DNA from: Chara braunii
Taxonomy: Eukaryota; Streptophyta; Charophyceae; Charales; Characeae
NCBI GenBank assembly: GCA_003427395.1
Contig: BFEA01000216.1
Coordinates: 679,961 to 712,487, forward strand
Length of the DNA stretch: 32,527 nt
Direction: 5' to 3'
Shown here: positions 9,764-18,246 of the stretch, in pieces
How the letters are laid out: the number at the start of each line of letters is the position of its first letter
Position numbering within the stretch: the stretch's first letter is position 1
The notes under the pieces: model-generated
What the model was told of the DNA's origin: nothing
The model's database searches: none
The model's input: the letters and a program-made list of their open reading frames with translations, nothing else
Translations under genes and position numbers: made by a program

Positions 9764-11437
9764 ATGTCCGGTATCGAGACACGTGCGCAGACAACGAGAA
9801 GAGAAGAAAGGGAGAGAGAAGGTGTTCTTTTTGAGAGTGTGAGGAAGGGCAAGAGGAGCGTTCGTCCAAACGTCAGGAGAGAGCGGACCCCTCTTGAGAG
9901 ATCTACTGACACCCCTTCCTCCGGCATGGCAAACATCACATCTGCCCAATGGCAGGCCATGCTGGATGCAGCAGATGATGACGCCGTGCAGAGGGAAAGG
10001 GAAGCAGAGGCAGCAGCCAGAGCTGCCAACATTGCTGATAAGGTGGCTCTCCTTCGGATCCCGGAAGCCAATGCCGACCGGTTCCAGGAGGGACTAGCTG
10101 CTGCCGTAGCAGCCTTGGTTCGACTGCGGACCTTGGAAAACCTTGAGTCCCGTGTGACAGCACTAGAGCAGCGAAACCAAGAGCTGCAGGCTGAGCTACT
10201 CAGCCTCAAACAGTCCCAACTGTCTGCCCCCCGCCCTCCTAACCCTCGACCTGCTGCAGTCCCAGCCTCTCAATCTAACACAGTCCTCGTGGCAAGAGCC
10301 AGTGGAACTGTGACGAGCACAGGAACCGGTGCGAGCTCCTCAAGCGGCAGCGCCGGCAGCTCTGCACTAGTCATAGTCCCAAATGTAGGGACATCAGCCC
10401 AAAACGCCACAGTCCTTACTGGTGTTCAGTACAGCGGTCCCGTAGTGGACAAGCGGGCGGCCACCTTGCCGTCCAAGTATGACGGGAAAGCGGACATACC
10501 CTCTTGGATTAGTTCCATGCGGTCATACTTTGAGGTCATGCGGACACCGCAAGAGGACCGAAGTATGATCATGGGGACTAATACTGAGCCCGCCGTACGG
10601 AATCACATTGAGCTCCAAGCTGTTGCTGCAGGTTATGAACGAATTGACCTGACTGAGTGGCTGAAGGTAACCCCTGTACGCACCCTTGAGGACCTTCTCC
10701 TCGCACTATACCAAGACAAGCATGTTGCGCTCAAGGCTAGGCTGAAGCTTGAGGCCCTCAAGGGTCAAACATGGAGGTCCTCCATGCAAGCTTCGGAACA
10801 GCACTTGACTGGTCTGTTCACTACTCCAGATCTGGGAATGACAAATGTGTCTTGTATGGATGTAGTCATGGGAGTGGCCCCTAAAGAATACCTCTCCCTG
10901 TTAGCACTCAAAGACCATACCTCCTGGCGAGAGCTCATGACGGATCTAGTCAACCTAGAGGCCAAGGACCTCGCCAGGCGGAAGAAGGCGCCCGCTGCAG
11001 GTGGAAAACCACAACGCAAGCGGTATGGAAGCAGCAACCAGCTTGCACTGCACGAACATCGGGAGGCTGAAGATCAATCCGACGCGGATGATCTGTCTCT
11101 AGATGACGATCTAGAGTCGGACTCCGATATGGGTTGTTCCACATCAGCCATTAAGTCTGACAAAAATGAAGACGAAAAACTTAATGCTTTTAGAAAGACT
11201 GCTTCAAACAAGGGGCCTAACCGTGGTTCGGGTAAGGGAATTGTTGTCCACCTCCCCAAGAATGCGAAGATCCCTGAGAAACCGGAGGATGCGTCTACCA
11301 AGCCTTGGGAAGCCCTCCGTATCAGTCAAAAGGAATGGGAAAGAAGATCTAAACTGCGCATATGCTTGCATTGTCAAAAACCTGGGCATGCTGTGCAGGA
11401 CTGTTATAGACTTCGGGGAAACAAGCAAAGGGCGTAG
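9764..11437 (+). CDS. gag: Gag polyprotein of element A
   Basis: An open frame of 557 codons from ATG 9764 (MSGIETRAQ) to TAG 11435-11437. The frame opens 24 bases earlier on TTG, but the ATG is the natural start. Order: a basic, Arg-rich N-terminus (to about 50); an Ala/Glu-rich helical part with a leucine-zipper-like coiled coil (about 123-150); a Pro/Ser/Thr-rich linker; a capsid-like region (about 225-415, starting near LPSKYDGKADIPSW); a Lys/Asp/Glu-rich spacer; and a CCHC zinc knuckle (534-547, C-x2-C-x4-H-x4-C, beginning CLHC) just before the stop. Gag forms the cytoplasmic particle and binds the genomic RNA. It is undamaged, unlike pol. Its last codons overlap the pol frame and contain the slippery heptamer. 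Confidence 0.92.
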   Translation: MSGIETRAQTTRREEREREGVLFESVRKGKRSVRPNVRRERTPLERSTDTPSSGMANITSAQWQAMLDAADDDAVQREREAEAAARAANIADKVALLRIPEANADRFQEGLAAAVAALVRLRTLENLESRVTALEQRNQELQAELLSLKQSQLSAPRPPNPRPAAVPASQSNTVLVARASGTVTSTGTGASSSSGSAGSSALVIVPNVGTSAQNATVLTGVQYSGPVVDKRAATLPSKYDGKADIPSWISSMRSYFEVMRTPQEDRSMIMGTNTEPAVRNHIELQAVAAGYERIDLTEWLKVTPVRTLEDLLLALYQDKHVALKARLKLEALKGQTWRSSMQASEQHLTGLFTTPDLGMTNVSCMDVVMGVAPKEYLSLLALKDHTSWRELMTDLVNLEAKDLARRKKAPAAGGKPQRKRYGSSNQLALHEHREAEDQSDADDLSLDDDLESDSDMGCSTSAIKSDKNEDEKLNAFRKTASNKGPNRGSGKGIVVHLPKNAKIPEKPEDASTKPWEALRISQKEWERRSKLRICLHCQKPGHAVQDCYRLRGNKQRA

Positions 11438-12987
11438 AGGAGTCATTAGCACTCCCTACAGCAAGGGAAGCTGGAACATCCGTTGCAGGCCCCTCTAATG
11501 AGCCTGAATCTGATCAACAACCTACTCTTGAAGCCCGGAACGACGCTGATTCCAAGGTTGCTGCAGTTCATGTGCTATACACTGAGCCTTGGGAGGAGTC
11601 TAACGAACTTGACTTCCACGCTCACATGGAACATTGGCTGCAGCTCAAGCAGCAACGCCGTGTTCAAGGGAGTGTTGAGCTAACCTTCTTTAAACTGCTC
11701 ATTAACCGCCGATACATCTGCGTGCTGATTGATAGTGGTTCAACCACTGGGAATGAAGCAAGTGGAACTGCAGAACCCTTGTCAGACCCAGGTGGGCAAC
11801 CAAGAGGTTGCCACCTCCACACATGCTGTCAAAGGTGTGGGCGTCACCTTTGACAAGGACCGCACTGTCACACATGAGCTCAACTTCTATGTCATGGACA
11901 AGTGGCCGTTCGACGCGGTCATTGGCTTGGGCTGGTTAAAGGCTCATTGCCTAAGGACCACGTCGGTGGACAATCAGTTCGTGGTCCGTGATGCCAAGGG
12001 GAACGAGCGTACCATCTTATTGGATGAGACGCGCGAGTCCCCTGTGACTCTTCTAAGTGCAAACAAATTCTGCAAATCAGTGCACAGGCGCAAGAAGGTT
12101 GAGCATGTACATATAGCCTTTGTAAAGTCGCTCCATGTGCCTTCTACTTTTGCTGCATTTTCTACCTCGGTAAGTAACTCTACTTCTACCACTTCTACTT
12201 CTAATCCATCTACTTCTACTGTGAATACTCCCTCCACTTCTGATCCAAGTACCTCAAATCCGGTTGTAATTACTGTAAATTCTGGAACTGATTTTCTTTC
12301 TCCTGATGAGGACGATCCTCCACCGGAAGTCCCAACAAACATTGGCCAGCTATTAGATCGATTTCCTGAAGTTTTGGCCGAACCTTGTGGAGTTCCCGAG
12401 CGTCCAGTCAAACACAAGATCGAGATAATAGAAGGGAGTGTTCCTCCAAAGGGCTGCATCTACCGTATGGGGCAAGGCGAGTTGGAGGAGTTGAGGAGGC
12501 AGATTGATGACATGATTGATCGTGGATGGATTAGGCCTAGTGAGTCTGAGTTCGGTGCACCTGTCCTGTTTGTGCCAAAGAAAGGAGGCAAACTCCGGAT
12601 GTGCATTGACTATCGTGGCCTTAACCGTATCGCCCGGAAGAACGTGTATCCCTTGCCTCGTATAGATGATCTGCTAGATGCTGCAGGTGGGTGCAAGGTC
12701 TTCTCCAAGATCGACCTCAAATCTGGCTACCACCAGATTGAAGTTGATCCGAGTGACCAGCACAAAACTGCATTCAAGACACGCGATGGGTTGTACGAAT
12801 TCATCGTTATGCCCTTCGGTCTTATGAATGCACCAGCCACATTTCAGAGCCTCATGGACAAGGTACTCCGCCATCAGCTCAACAGGTTTGTGGTTTGTAC
12901 CTTGATGATATTCTGATTTTCAGCAAGTCCATGGAAGAGCACCTCAAGCACCTTGAGGAGGTCTTGCAGGTCCTCAAGGAGGCACAG
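11410..12987 (+). pseudogene. pol: Pol of element A: protease and reverse transcriptase, frameshifted
   Basis: In the -1 frame relative to gag, a linker of about 105 residues leads to an aspartic protease with active site DSGSTT (Asp codon at 11731). At about 11748-11753 the reading moves to the next frame, which continues with GLGWL (the second conserved protease region), a Ser/Thr-rich spacer (12160-12290), and reverse transcriptase: [59 protein letters not shown] second frameshift at about 12885-12896 falls just before the catalytic YLDD (12898-12909), which reads in the original frame. The sequence then enters the N gap. Reverse transcriptase would copy the element RNA in the particle. 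Two frameshifts make this copy inactive as read, unless either is an assembly error. Confidence 0.88.
11416..11459 (+). promoter_or_regulatory. Candidate -1 ribosomal frameshift signal between gag and pol
   Basis: The heptamer G_GGA_AAC (11416-11422) is in exact phase with gag (codons GGA AAC). A -1 slip puts ribosomes into the frame that is open from 11410 and encodes the protease, and avoids the gag TAG at 11435. Eleven bases downstream a stem can form: GTAG-A-GGAGT (11434-11443) with ACTCC-CTAC (11451-11459), nine pairs, one bulged A, loop CATTAGC. The stem contains the gag stop. The X_XXY_YYZ heptamer plus stem is the known retroviral arrangement. The 11-base spacer is slightly long, and no convincing pseudoknot was found. 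Confidence 0.75.
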
Positions 12988-13587
12988 NNNNNNNNNNNNN
13001 NNNNNNNNNNNNNNNNNNNNNNNNNNNNNNNNNNNNNNNNNNNNNNNNNNNNNNNNNNNNNNNNNNNNNNNNNNNNNNNNNNNNNNNNNNNNNNNNNNNN
13101 NNNNNNNNNNNNNNNNNNNNNNNNNNNNNNNNNNNNNNNNNNNNNNNNNNNNNNNNNNNNNNNNNNNNNNNNNNNNNNNNNNNNNNNNNNNNNNNNNNNN
13201 NNNNNNNNNNNNNNNNNNNNNNNNNNNNNNNNNNNNNNNNNNNNNNNNNNNNNNNNNNNNNNNNNNNNNNNNNNNNNNNNNNNNNNNNNNNNNNNNNNNN
13301 NNNNNNNNNNNNNNNNNNNNNNNNNNNNNNNNNNNNNNNNNNNNNNNNNNNNNNNNNNNNNNNNNNNNNNNNNNNNNNNNNNNNNNNNNNNNNNNNNNNN
13401 NNNNNNNNNNNNNNNNNNNNNNNNNNNNNNNNNNNNNNNNNNNNNNNNNNNNNNNNNNNNNNNNNNNNNNNNNNNNNNNNNNNNNNNNNNNNNNNNNNNN
13501 NNNNNNNNNNNNNNNNNNNNNNNNNNNNNNNNNNNNNNNNNNNNNNNNNNNNNNNNNNNNNNNNNNNNNNNNNNNNNNNNNNNNNNN
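12988..13587. other. Assembly gap (600 N)
   Basis: Exactly 600 undetermined bases. The missing part should hold the end of reverse transcriptase and the start of RNase H. Open frames drawn across it are meaningless. Confidence 0.99.
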
Positions 13588-13884
13588 ATGCCCAGCCACA
13601 AGGTAGCTACCTCCACATACATGCGTGAGCTCTACGCCTTGCGCGAGGCGCTCACACATTGGAAGCACTACCTCTTGGGTCGGCACTTCAAGGTCTACTC
13701 AGATCATCAGACCTTGCAGTGGATTAAGACACAAATTGATCTCTCTCCTACGCTGACCCGCTGGTTGCATGACATTGATGTGTACAATTTTGAATTGAAA
13801 CATAAGAAAGGCTGTTATAATCGCGTTGCTGATGCTTTGTCGCGTCACCCCGAATTTCTGACTTTGCCTTGTGGGTTCGTATGA
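13588..13884 (+). pseudogene. pol: Pol of element A: RNase H (partial)
   Basis: The C-terminal part of a gypsy RNase H of the RT_RNaseH type: YMRELYALREALTHWKHYLLG, then YSDHQTLQWI, and the end NRVADALSRH. It degrades the RNA strand of the hybrid during reverse transcription. The N-terminal part, with the first catalytic Asp, is in the gap. The frame ends at TGA (13882-13884), while the coding sense continues one frame over from about 13871, so a further frameshift lies at about 13865-13875. Confidence 0.88.
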
Positions 13885-14705
13885 CCTCCAAAGGAAACTG
13901 AAGGAGGATCTGGTCGAACACACCGTCAAGGATCCGGACCTTAGTCCCATCCTTGAGCAGCTCAAGGCTGACCCTAACAATCAACCTGGTTTTCATGAGT
14001 GCGAGGGTCTTGTATTCCGCCGGTATGGGAAGTTTGATCGTTTGTGTGTACCCAACCATGCGCCTCTCCGGACTCATTTCTTGGATTTGGCACATGGTCG
14101 GAGTGGACACTTCGGCTTTAAGAAGACTTATGGAAGCCTTCTGCAGCAGTTTGATTGGCCAGGAATGAAAGGATCTGCTTAGAAATTTATTGCTCAATGT
14201 CAAGTATGCCAAAGAACCAAGGTCCACAGGCATAAGCCTTATGGTCTGCTCAGACCCCTCCCCATTCCGGATGGACCCGGTTTCCATCGACTTCACGGAC
14301 ATGGGAAAGGTTAGTGAGGCTGGAAATTCACAAGTCATGGTCATCGTGAACCGTTTTTCCAAATTTCTGAACTTGATTCTTTTCCCTCCCCATGCCCCGA
14401 CTGAACTTGTCATTGAAGAATTCCATCAGCAGTACATTCTGCAGTTTGGCGTCCCGAAAACTATTGTGAGTGATCGGACACCAGATTCATTAGCAAAGGT
14501 TGGAAGGACATCACCTCTCAGATCTATGACATTAAACTGAACAAGACTTCTGGTCGACACCCCGAAGCCAATGGACTGGCTGAGGAGATCAACCAGACTG
14601 TCAGCCAACTACTTCGCGCATTGATTGTTCCAGATCAGAACACGTGGGACAAGGAGTTGCACAAAGTGAAGGGACTGTACAACAACTTCATTCTCTGCAA
14701 CTGGT
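13871..14705 (+). pseudogene. pol: Pol of element A: integrase zinc-binding and core, multiply broken
   Basis: A linker, then an integrase HHCC zinc domain (HGRSGHFG ... CQVC). An in-frame TAG at 14180-14182 splits it. A frameshift near 14275 leads into the catalytic core: first Asp in SIDFTDMG, then VIVNRFSKF where VDRFSK is usual, and second Asp in IVSDR. Right after it another frameshift (about 14478) leads to the segment with the third acidic residue (HPEANGLAEEINQ), which runs to a further frameshift at about 14690. Integrase inserts the cDNA into the chromosome. The D,D and E landmarks are present but scattered over three frames, so no integrase can be made. Confidence 0.85.
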
Positions 14706-15344
14706 GTGACACCAAACCAGTTGCAATATGGATGGCCGATGCGTAATCCCCTCTCCTATCTATTCCCCGAACGGTCACCTGGTCTGATGCCCGGCATGCT
14801 TGGCTACAATGCCAAGTACGCACGCTTGCTCAAAGTTGTTATTGCAGCCATGAACAAGCGCCAACATGCCATGATCAAACATGCCAACGAGTTGCGCAGA
14901 GAAGAAAAATTCAAAGTAGGGGATTATGTTTGGGTCAAAATGTCTGAATTTTCTGATGAAGAGGGCGTATCACGGAAGCTTCTTCCATTGTACTATGGCC
15001 CCTGGCAGATTCTGAAGGTGATTGGGGATGATTTTGGTCCTTCATTTGTGATTAACGCGCCTCCTCATCTGCGCACATATCCGATCTTTCATGCGTCCAA
15101 ACTGTTTCCACACATTGATGATGAGACTTTTCCCTTCCGAGACCCTATGATACCTCGCTCTATCGACGACGGCCATGAGATAGACATAATCGTTTCTCAC
15201 AAGGGAAGAGGGAGGAATAGACAGTACAAGGTTCACTTCCTCTATCACCCGTTGACTGAATTCTTCTGGATCGACCGAAAAGAGCTTCTTAAGAATGCTC
15301 CCCGTATTGTGAACGCTTATGAACGACAGATCGCTGAGGGATAG
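14706..15344 (+). pseudogene. pol: Pol of element A: integrase C-terminus with chromodomain-like tail
   Basis: The last 212 codons, in one open frame, ending TAG 15342-15344. First comes the end of the core (TPNQLQYGW), then a helical Lys/Arg-rich segment, then the GPY/F-like module (FKVGDYVWVKMSEF ... YYGPWQILKVIG ... HASKLFPHI). The last 60 or so residues resemble a chromodomain: EIDIIVSHKGRGRNRQYKV, then HFLYHPLTEFFWIDRKELL and a terminal helix. In chromoviruses such a tail is thought to guide integration to particular chromatin. The first codons belong to the preceding frame before a frameshift, so the opening ATG is not a real start. Confidence 0.85.
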
Positions 15345-15468
15345 ACTGCGAAATTTGTTGCAACCATGACTCCTCACGGACTTACTAACTCTCTCCTTCT
15401 GATTTACTCTTATGATGCATTTTGTGCCAACTCTGAATGAGTTACTCGCTCGAAGGGACCTCGCTCTT

Positions 15469-15481
15469 GAGAGGGGGGTAA
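15469..15481 (+). other. Polypurine tract of element A
   Basis: GAGAGGGGGG followed by TAA directly before the 3' LTR (TGTAATG). It is the expected plus-strand primer site. Confidence 0.85.
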
Positions 15482-16864
15482 TGTAATGACCCGCCAAAAA
15501 CAAAGACTGAGAACACTGCTGATTTCTGGGATTTGCCGCTGGAATGAATGCCTTGCTGAAATTCCCGCATTCTGCTGTGATTTCCATGTCTGTGTGTGTG
15601 CGTGCCTGCTGGTTTGCATGCCTGTCTGAGTGCTTGTCGGTTGAGTGTGTGTATGACCCGCAAGGGTACTTGTTGGTTGAAGGGCCCCGCAGGGCCGGTA
15701 CTTACCTGTGGCCGTGACTTTGTGGGTTGCAGGGGGGAAAACACTCGAGTAGCAGGGGTAGGCCTGCAACACTTAGAACAGCGGGGAAAAACACTCAAGT
15801 AGCAGGTAGGCCGGTAACACTCAAGTAGTGGTAGGGGTGTCCGGTACTGGAGGCCGAGCAGAAGAAGACAAAAAGTTGGCATTTTTAGAGGCCCAGTAGC
15901 GGCAGGATAGCGGTAGGCCGGTACCAGTCCAAGTAGCCCGGGTCTAGGGCCTGTACGGAGGATAGCAGAGCCTGCAATGATGTTTCCCTCCGAAAGGGAG
16001 GAGGTACCGGTTGCTGGGAGGCCGCTCGGCCTAGGAAGTCACCGCCCAGGAGGCCGGTAAGCCGCTATATCTCCAGGAAGAGCAAAGAGCTCTTCCTCAT
16101 TTGAGGTGTGCAAGGATTGGCGACATGCTGCTGGAGCGCAGCGCTGGACTGGTGCAGCGCTGCTTGGAGGTGAAGGGCTGCTGGAGCTCAGCCTGGCTAT
16201 GGCGAGCACTCCAGCTTGAGGAGATGGAAGAAGGGGGCATAGTAGGAGAGTGGCGGGGCACTTACCTGGCTATGGTAGGCACCATCTTCATCACCTTGTT
16301 GGGCGCTGCATCTGGAAGGCCCCAGTTGGGGAAGTGCGGCACCAGGGAAGCTCGAGGCAGAGTCAGGCATTGCGGACCAAGTCAGCAGCGGCATAGCTGC
16401 TTTGGGTTGTCCTTTGGACATCAGCGCAGCACCATAGTTGCTTTGAGTGGTCCTTTGGACATCAGGGCAAGACTGTCATCAATCCGCCATAGCCTATGCA
16501 TGAGAGAGGAGGCTGAAGGAGGGAAGCCATAGCTATGGTGGACTGGTTGTTGTTGTTGTTGTTGTTGAGTTGAATCAGCAATAAGAGGGAACTTTGGATA
16601 TTGATTCTGGTTCATCCATTCATTGTTATTATTATTATTGAGAGAAGAATAAGATTGGTGAAGAGAAGGAGGAGGAGGAAGGTGGAGAGAGAAGGGGGAG
16701 TTGTCATTGGTCTTGCTGGTGTACTTCTTCTTCTTTTTCTTCTTCGTCTTCTTTACCTCTCCTTTGGTCTGTATCTCTTTGCAAGTGCTTTCATTTCTTT
16801 CGCAATTGGGTGGCATTGTCTTTCATTGTGAATTTGCACTTGGGAAATGACCAGGATTGTAACA
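15482..16864 (+). repeat. 3' LTR of element A
   Basis: 1383 bases, TGTAATGACC ... GGATTGTAACA, bounded on the left by the polypurine tract. From 15531 it matches the 5' LTR. It holds an extra segment of about 72 bases at roughly 15842-15918 that the 5' copy lacks. The same internal short repeats are present (ACTCAAGTAG words, TCCTTTGGACAT pair, GTT and TTC runs). The right end is fixed by comparison with the 5' LTR just before the primer site. Confidence 0.92.
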
Positions 16865-17355
16865 TCTTCTTCTTTATCCTGTTTGTTTCAACGAACGGGT
16901 ACCCTGATGTTGAGTACAAAAAAAAAAAAAAAAATCTAAGAAAAAATCTAATGAGAATCTAAAGAAAAAGAGAGAAGAAAAAAAAGACAAAAAACCTACC
17001 TTGCAGATTGGTCGCCCGTTTTCATGGGCACCTGGACTATTCGTGGGGACTGTAAGTCGCCGTCACTTCTTATCGCGCCACATGGCGCTTTAGTTATAGT
17101 TAGTTTTTTTTTTTTTTTTACTTTTTTTTCCCGTTGGCTTAAGCCAACGGCCACATCAGGTCTCGTGGCCTTTCAGCTACGAGCAACCAACCCCCAAGGG
17201 CATGGTTCCACTAGCAAAGAGGATCGGATATAACGGAGTTGTGTAGGAAATCGAAATTGAACTACTTTTCTGCATCTCTGCTTAAAACACATCCAGATTC
17301 AGGAGCTCGATCCTATCCTTTTTGCTAGTAGGACCTCAGCCCTGAGGAACCCTCG
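16865..17355. other. Low-complexity spacer
   Basis: No gene. It contains an A run (16918-16934), A-rich TCTAA repeats, two T runs (17104-17119 and 17122-17129), and immediately after them a perfect loopless 20-base palindrome, CCGTTGGCTTAAGCCAACGG (17131-17150). Confidence 0.6.
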
Positions 17356-17467
17356 TTTTTTTTTTTTTTTTTTTTTTCCAAAAATTAAAATAAAGAAAAT
17401 AAAAAAAGTTTGGATCACTTTTCGATTTATGCGTGTCACCCTTGCGCAGGGGCCATGCTAATCTCTC
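17356..17467 (-). ncRNA. U6 snRNA 3'-end retrocopy (pseudogene) with A tail
   Basis: Read on the minus strand, 17467-17409 follows the 3' half of U6 closely: AGATTAGCATGG, CCCCTGCGCAAGG, TGACACGCA, AAATCGA, ending TCCAAAC and a T run. The 5' half (5' stem-loop and the ACAGAGA box) is absent: homology begins in the GAGA..ATTAGC segment. After the T run and about 25 AT-rich bases comes a run of 22 A (17377-17356), typical of a target-primed retrocopy. Upstream in the same orientation it is joined to the hairpin and SINE-like segment at 17484-17686. It is not a functional U6 gene. Confidence 0.85.
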
Positions 17468-17483
17468 CGCGCGGCTGTTCCCA

Positions 17484-17510
17484 GTCGTGCGATCTCACCG
17501 ATCGCACGAC
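17484..17510. repeat. Perfect inverted repeat, 11-bp arms
   Basis: GTCGTGCGATC and GATCGCACGAC separated by TCACC, just next to the broken end of the U6 copy. Followed by a smaller hairpin (GCTCC, AAAA, GGAGC; 17541-17554). Confidence 0.85.
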
Positions 17511-17577
17511 CAAAAACGGTCGCGTCGAAAAAGTTGGGCCGCTCCAAAAGGAGCTTTGCCCTGTAGGCCTGCATGTC

Positions 17578-17686
17578 AGGTTCGATCCCGGTATCTGCCG
17601 GGTGAGAGTTTGGTGTGGTAACCTACTGGGCTAGCTCCTATCACGGTGATAGGAGCAGCTCTTCTATATGAAGAGCTCGCCCAGTC
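17578..17686 (-). mobile_element. tRNA-like/SINE-like segment with three-way-junction fold (tentative)
   Basis: On the minus strand TAGCCCAGTAGG (17633-17622) fits the pol III A-box consensus at every position. GGGATCGAACC (17589-17579), 32 bases further, resembles the B-box/T-loop, as in the GGATCGAAACC form of initiator tRNA. No full cloverleaf is present, so this is at best a SINE head. Overlapping it, 17625-17685 can fold as a closed junction: a 7-bp stem (ACTGGGC with GCCCAGT) enclosing an 11-bp hairpin (17634-17656, loop G) and an 8-bp hairpin (17657-17677, loop TATAT), with only three unpaired bases between stems. Function unknown. Confidence 0.4.
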
Positions 17687-17920
17687 AGGTTTCCCCCATA
17701 CCGTGACCTTGCAGGCCTTGCCTGCTTGTGGCCCTGCATGCTCAGTTGGCCGTATGACCCTGGCATCAGCCTGTCAACCCCCTGGCTCGGTGTCAACCCC
17801 CGCGGCCCAGGAAGATTTTGTCCTTCCTCCTGCGTCGCGGTCCTATACCCGGCGCACCCCTCCTTTTAGCCTACTTAGGTCTGAATCGCGCGGCTTAGCA
17901 GCGGCGCGACATCTTTTAGA
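17687..17920. other. Unassigned stretch before the mitochondrial insert
   Basis: C-rich, with one short inverted repeat (TCGCGC and GCGCGA near 17885-17910). I looked for a group II intron domain V, because cox2 similarity begins abruptly at 17921, and did not find one. No gene. Confidence 0.4.
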
Positions 17921-18022
17921 TGTAGTGAACTTTGTGGTACCAATCATGCCTTTATGCCTATTGTAGTGGAAGTTGTCTCTTTCAATGATTATGTTTCTTG
18001 GGTGTCTAATAAATTAGACTAA
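17921..18022 (+). pseudogene. cox2: Mitochondrial cox2, 3' end (insert)
   Basis: 34 codons and a TAA stop matching the C-terminus of cytochrome c oxidase subunit 2: [17 protein letters not shown] and then [15 protein letters not shown]. The CuA ligand block is visible (Cys, Glu, Cys, His, Met in [12 protein letters not shown]). Similarity starts sharply at the first Cys; upstream codons do not fit. It uses A/T-rich codons, unlike the surrounding retroelements, and reads the expected residues without RNA editing. Followed after 19 bases by the start of cox3 in the same direction, so a contiguous piece of mitochondrial DNA was transferred. An inverted repeat (GTCTAAT, AA, ATTAGAC; 18004-18019) covers the end of the gene. 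Confidence 0.9.
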
Positions 18023-18041
18023 AAAACAAAGGAGCGAAGCA

Positions 18042-18246
18042 ATGAGTACGAGTTCTCAAAAGCATCCTTATCATTTAGTTGATCCTAGTCCATGGCCTAT
18101 TTTTGGTTCACTGGGAGCTTTGGCAAGTACCATTGGTGGTGTTATGTACATGCATTCTTATACAGGAGATACGTTGTGCCTTAGTTTAGGTTTAGGAATG
18201 ATTTTGTATACCATGTTTGTATGGTGGCGTGATGTAATACGTGAAT
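18042..18246 (+). pseudogene. cox3: Mitochondrial cox3, 5' end (insert)
   Basis: From ATG 18042, 68 codons match the N-terminus of cytochrome c oxidase subunit 3: [46 protein letters not shown]. Similarity stops after the Arg-Glu codons (or one base later), where a TAA follows. The full protein is about 265 residues, so three quarters is missing. Subunit 3 is an inner-membrane part of complex IV. A purine-rich AAAGGAGCGAAGC precedes the ATG as part of the transferred cox2-cox3 spacer. Plant-type sequence, closer to bryophyte/charophyte versions than to flowering plants as far as I remember. Confidence 0.93.

Larger units (their letters stand above)
7344..16864 (+). mobile_element. Ty3/gypsy LTR retrotransposon A, nearly full length, defective
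   Basis: Order: 5' LTR, initiator-Met-type primer site, structured leader, gag, -1 frameshift signal, pol (protease, reverse transcriptase, RNase H, integrase, chromodomain-like tail), polypurine tract, 3' LTR. Integrase after RNase H makes it Ty3/gypsy rather than copia. The tail domain after integrase places it near the chromoviruses. Total length is about 9.5 kb including a 600-N gap. Gag is open over its whole length; pol carries several frameshifts and a stop. The LTRs are still very alike (two differences in the first 80 or so aligned bases). No 5-bp target duplication is visible: left flank ends ATAGCT, right flank begins TCTTCT. Confidence 0.9.

Noticed and set aside
17401-17467. Functional U6 gene
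   Set aside because: The 5' half of U6 and any upstream promoter are missing, and an A tail follows.
17567-17640. A tRNA gene suggested by GGTTCGATCCC
   Set aside because: No cloverleaf: acceptor and anticodon stems cannot be formed on either strand. Kept only as a SINE-like head.
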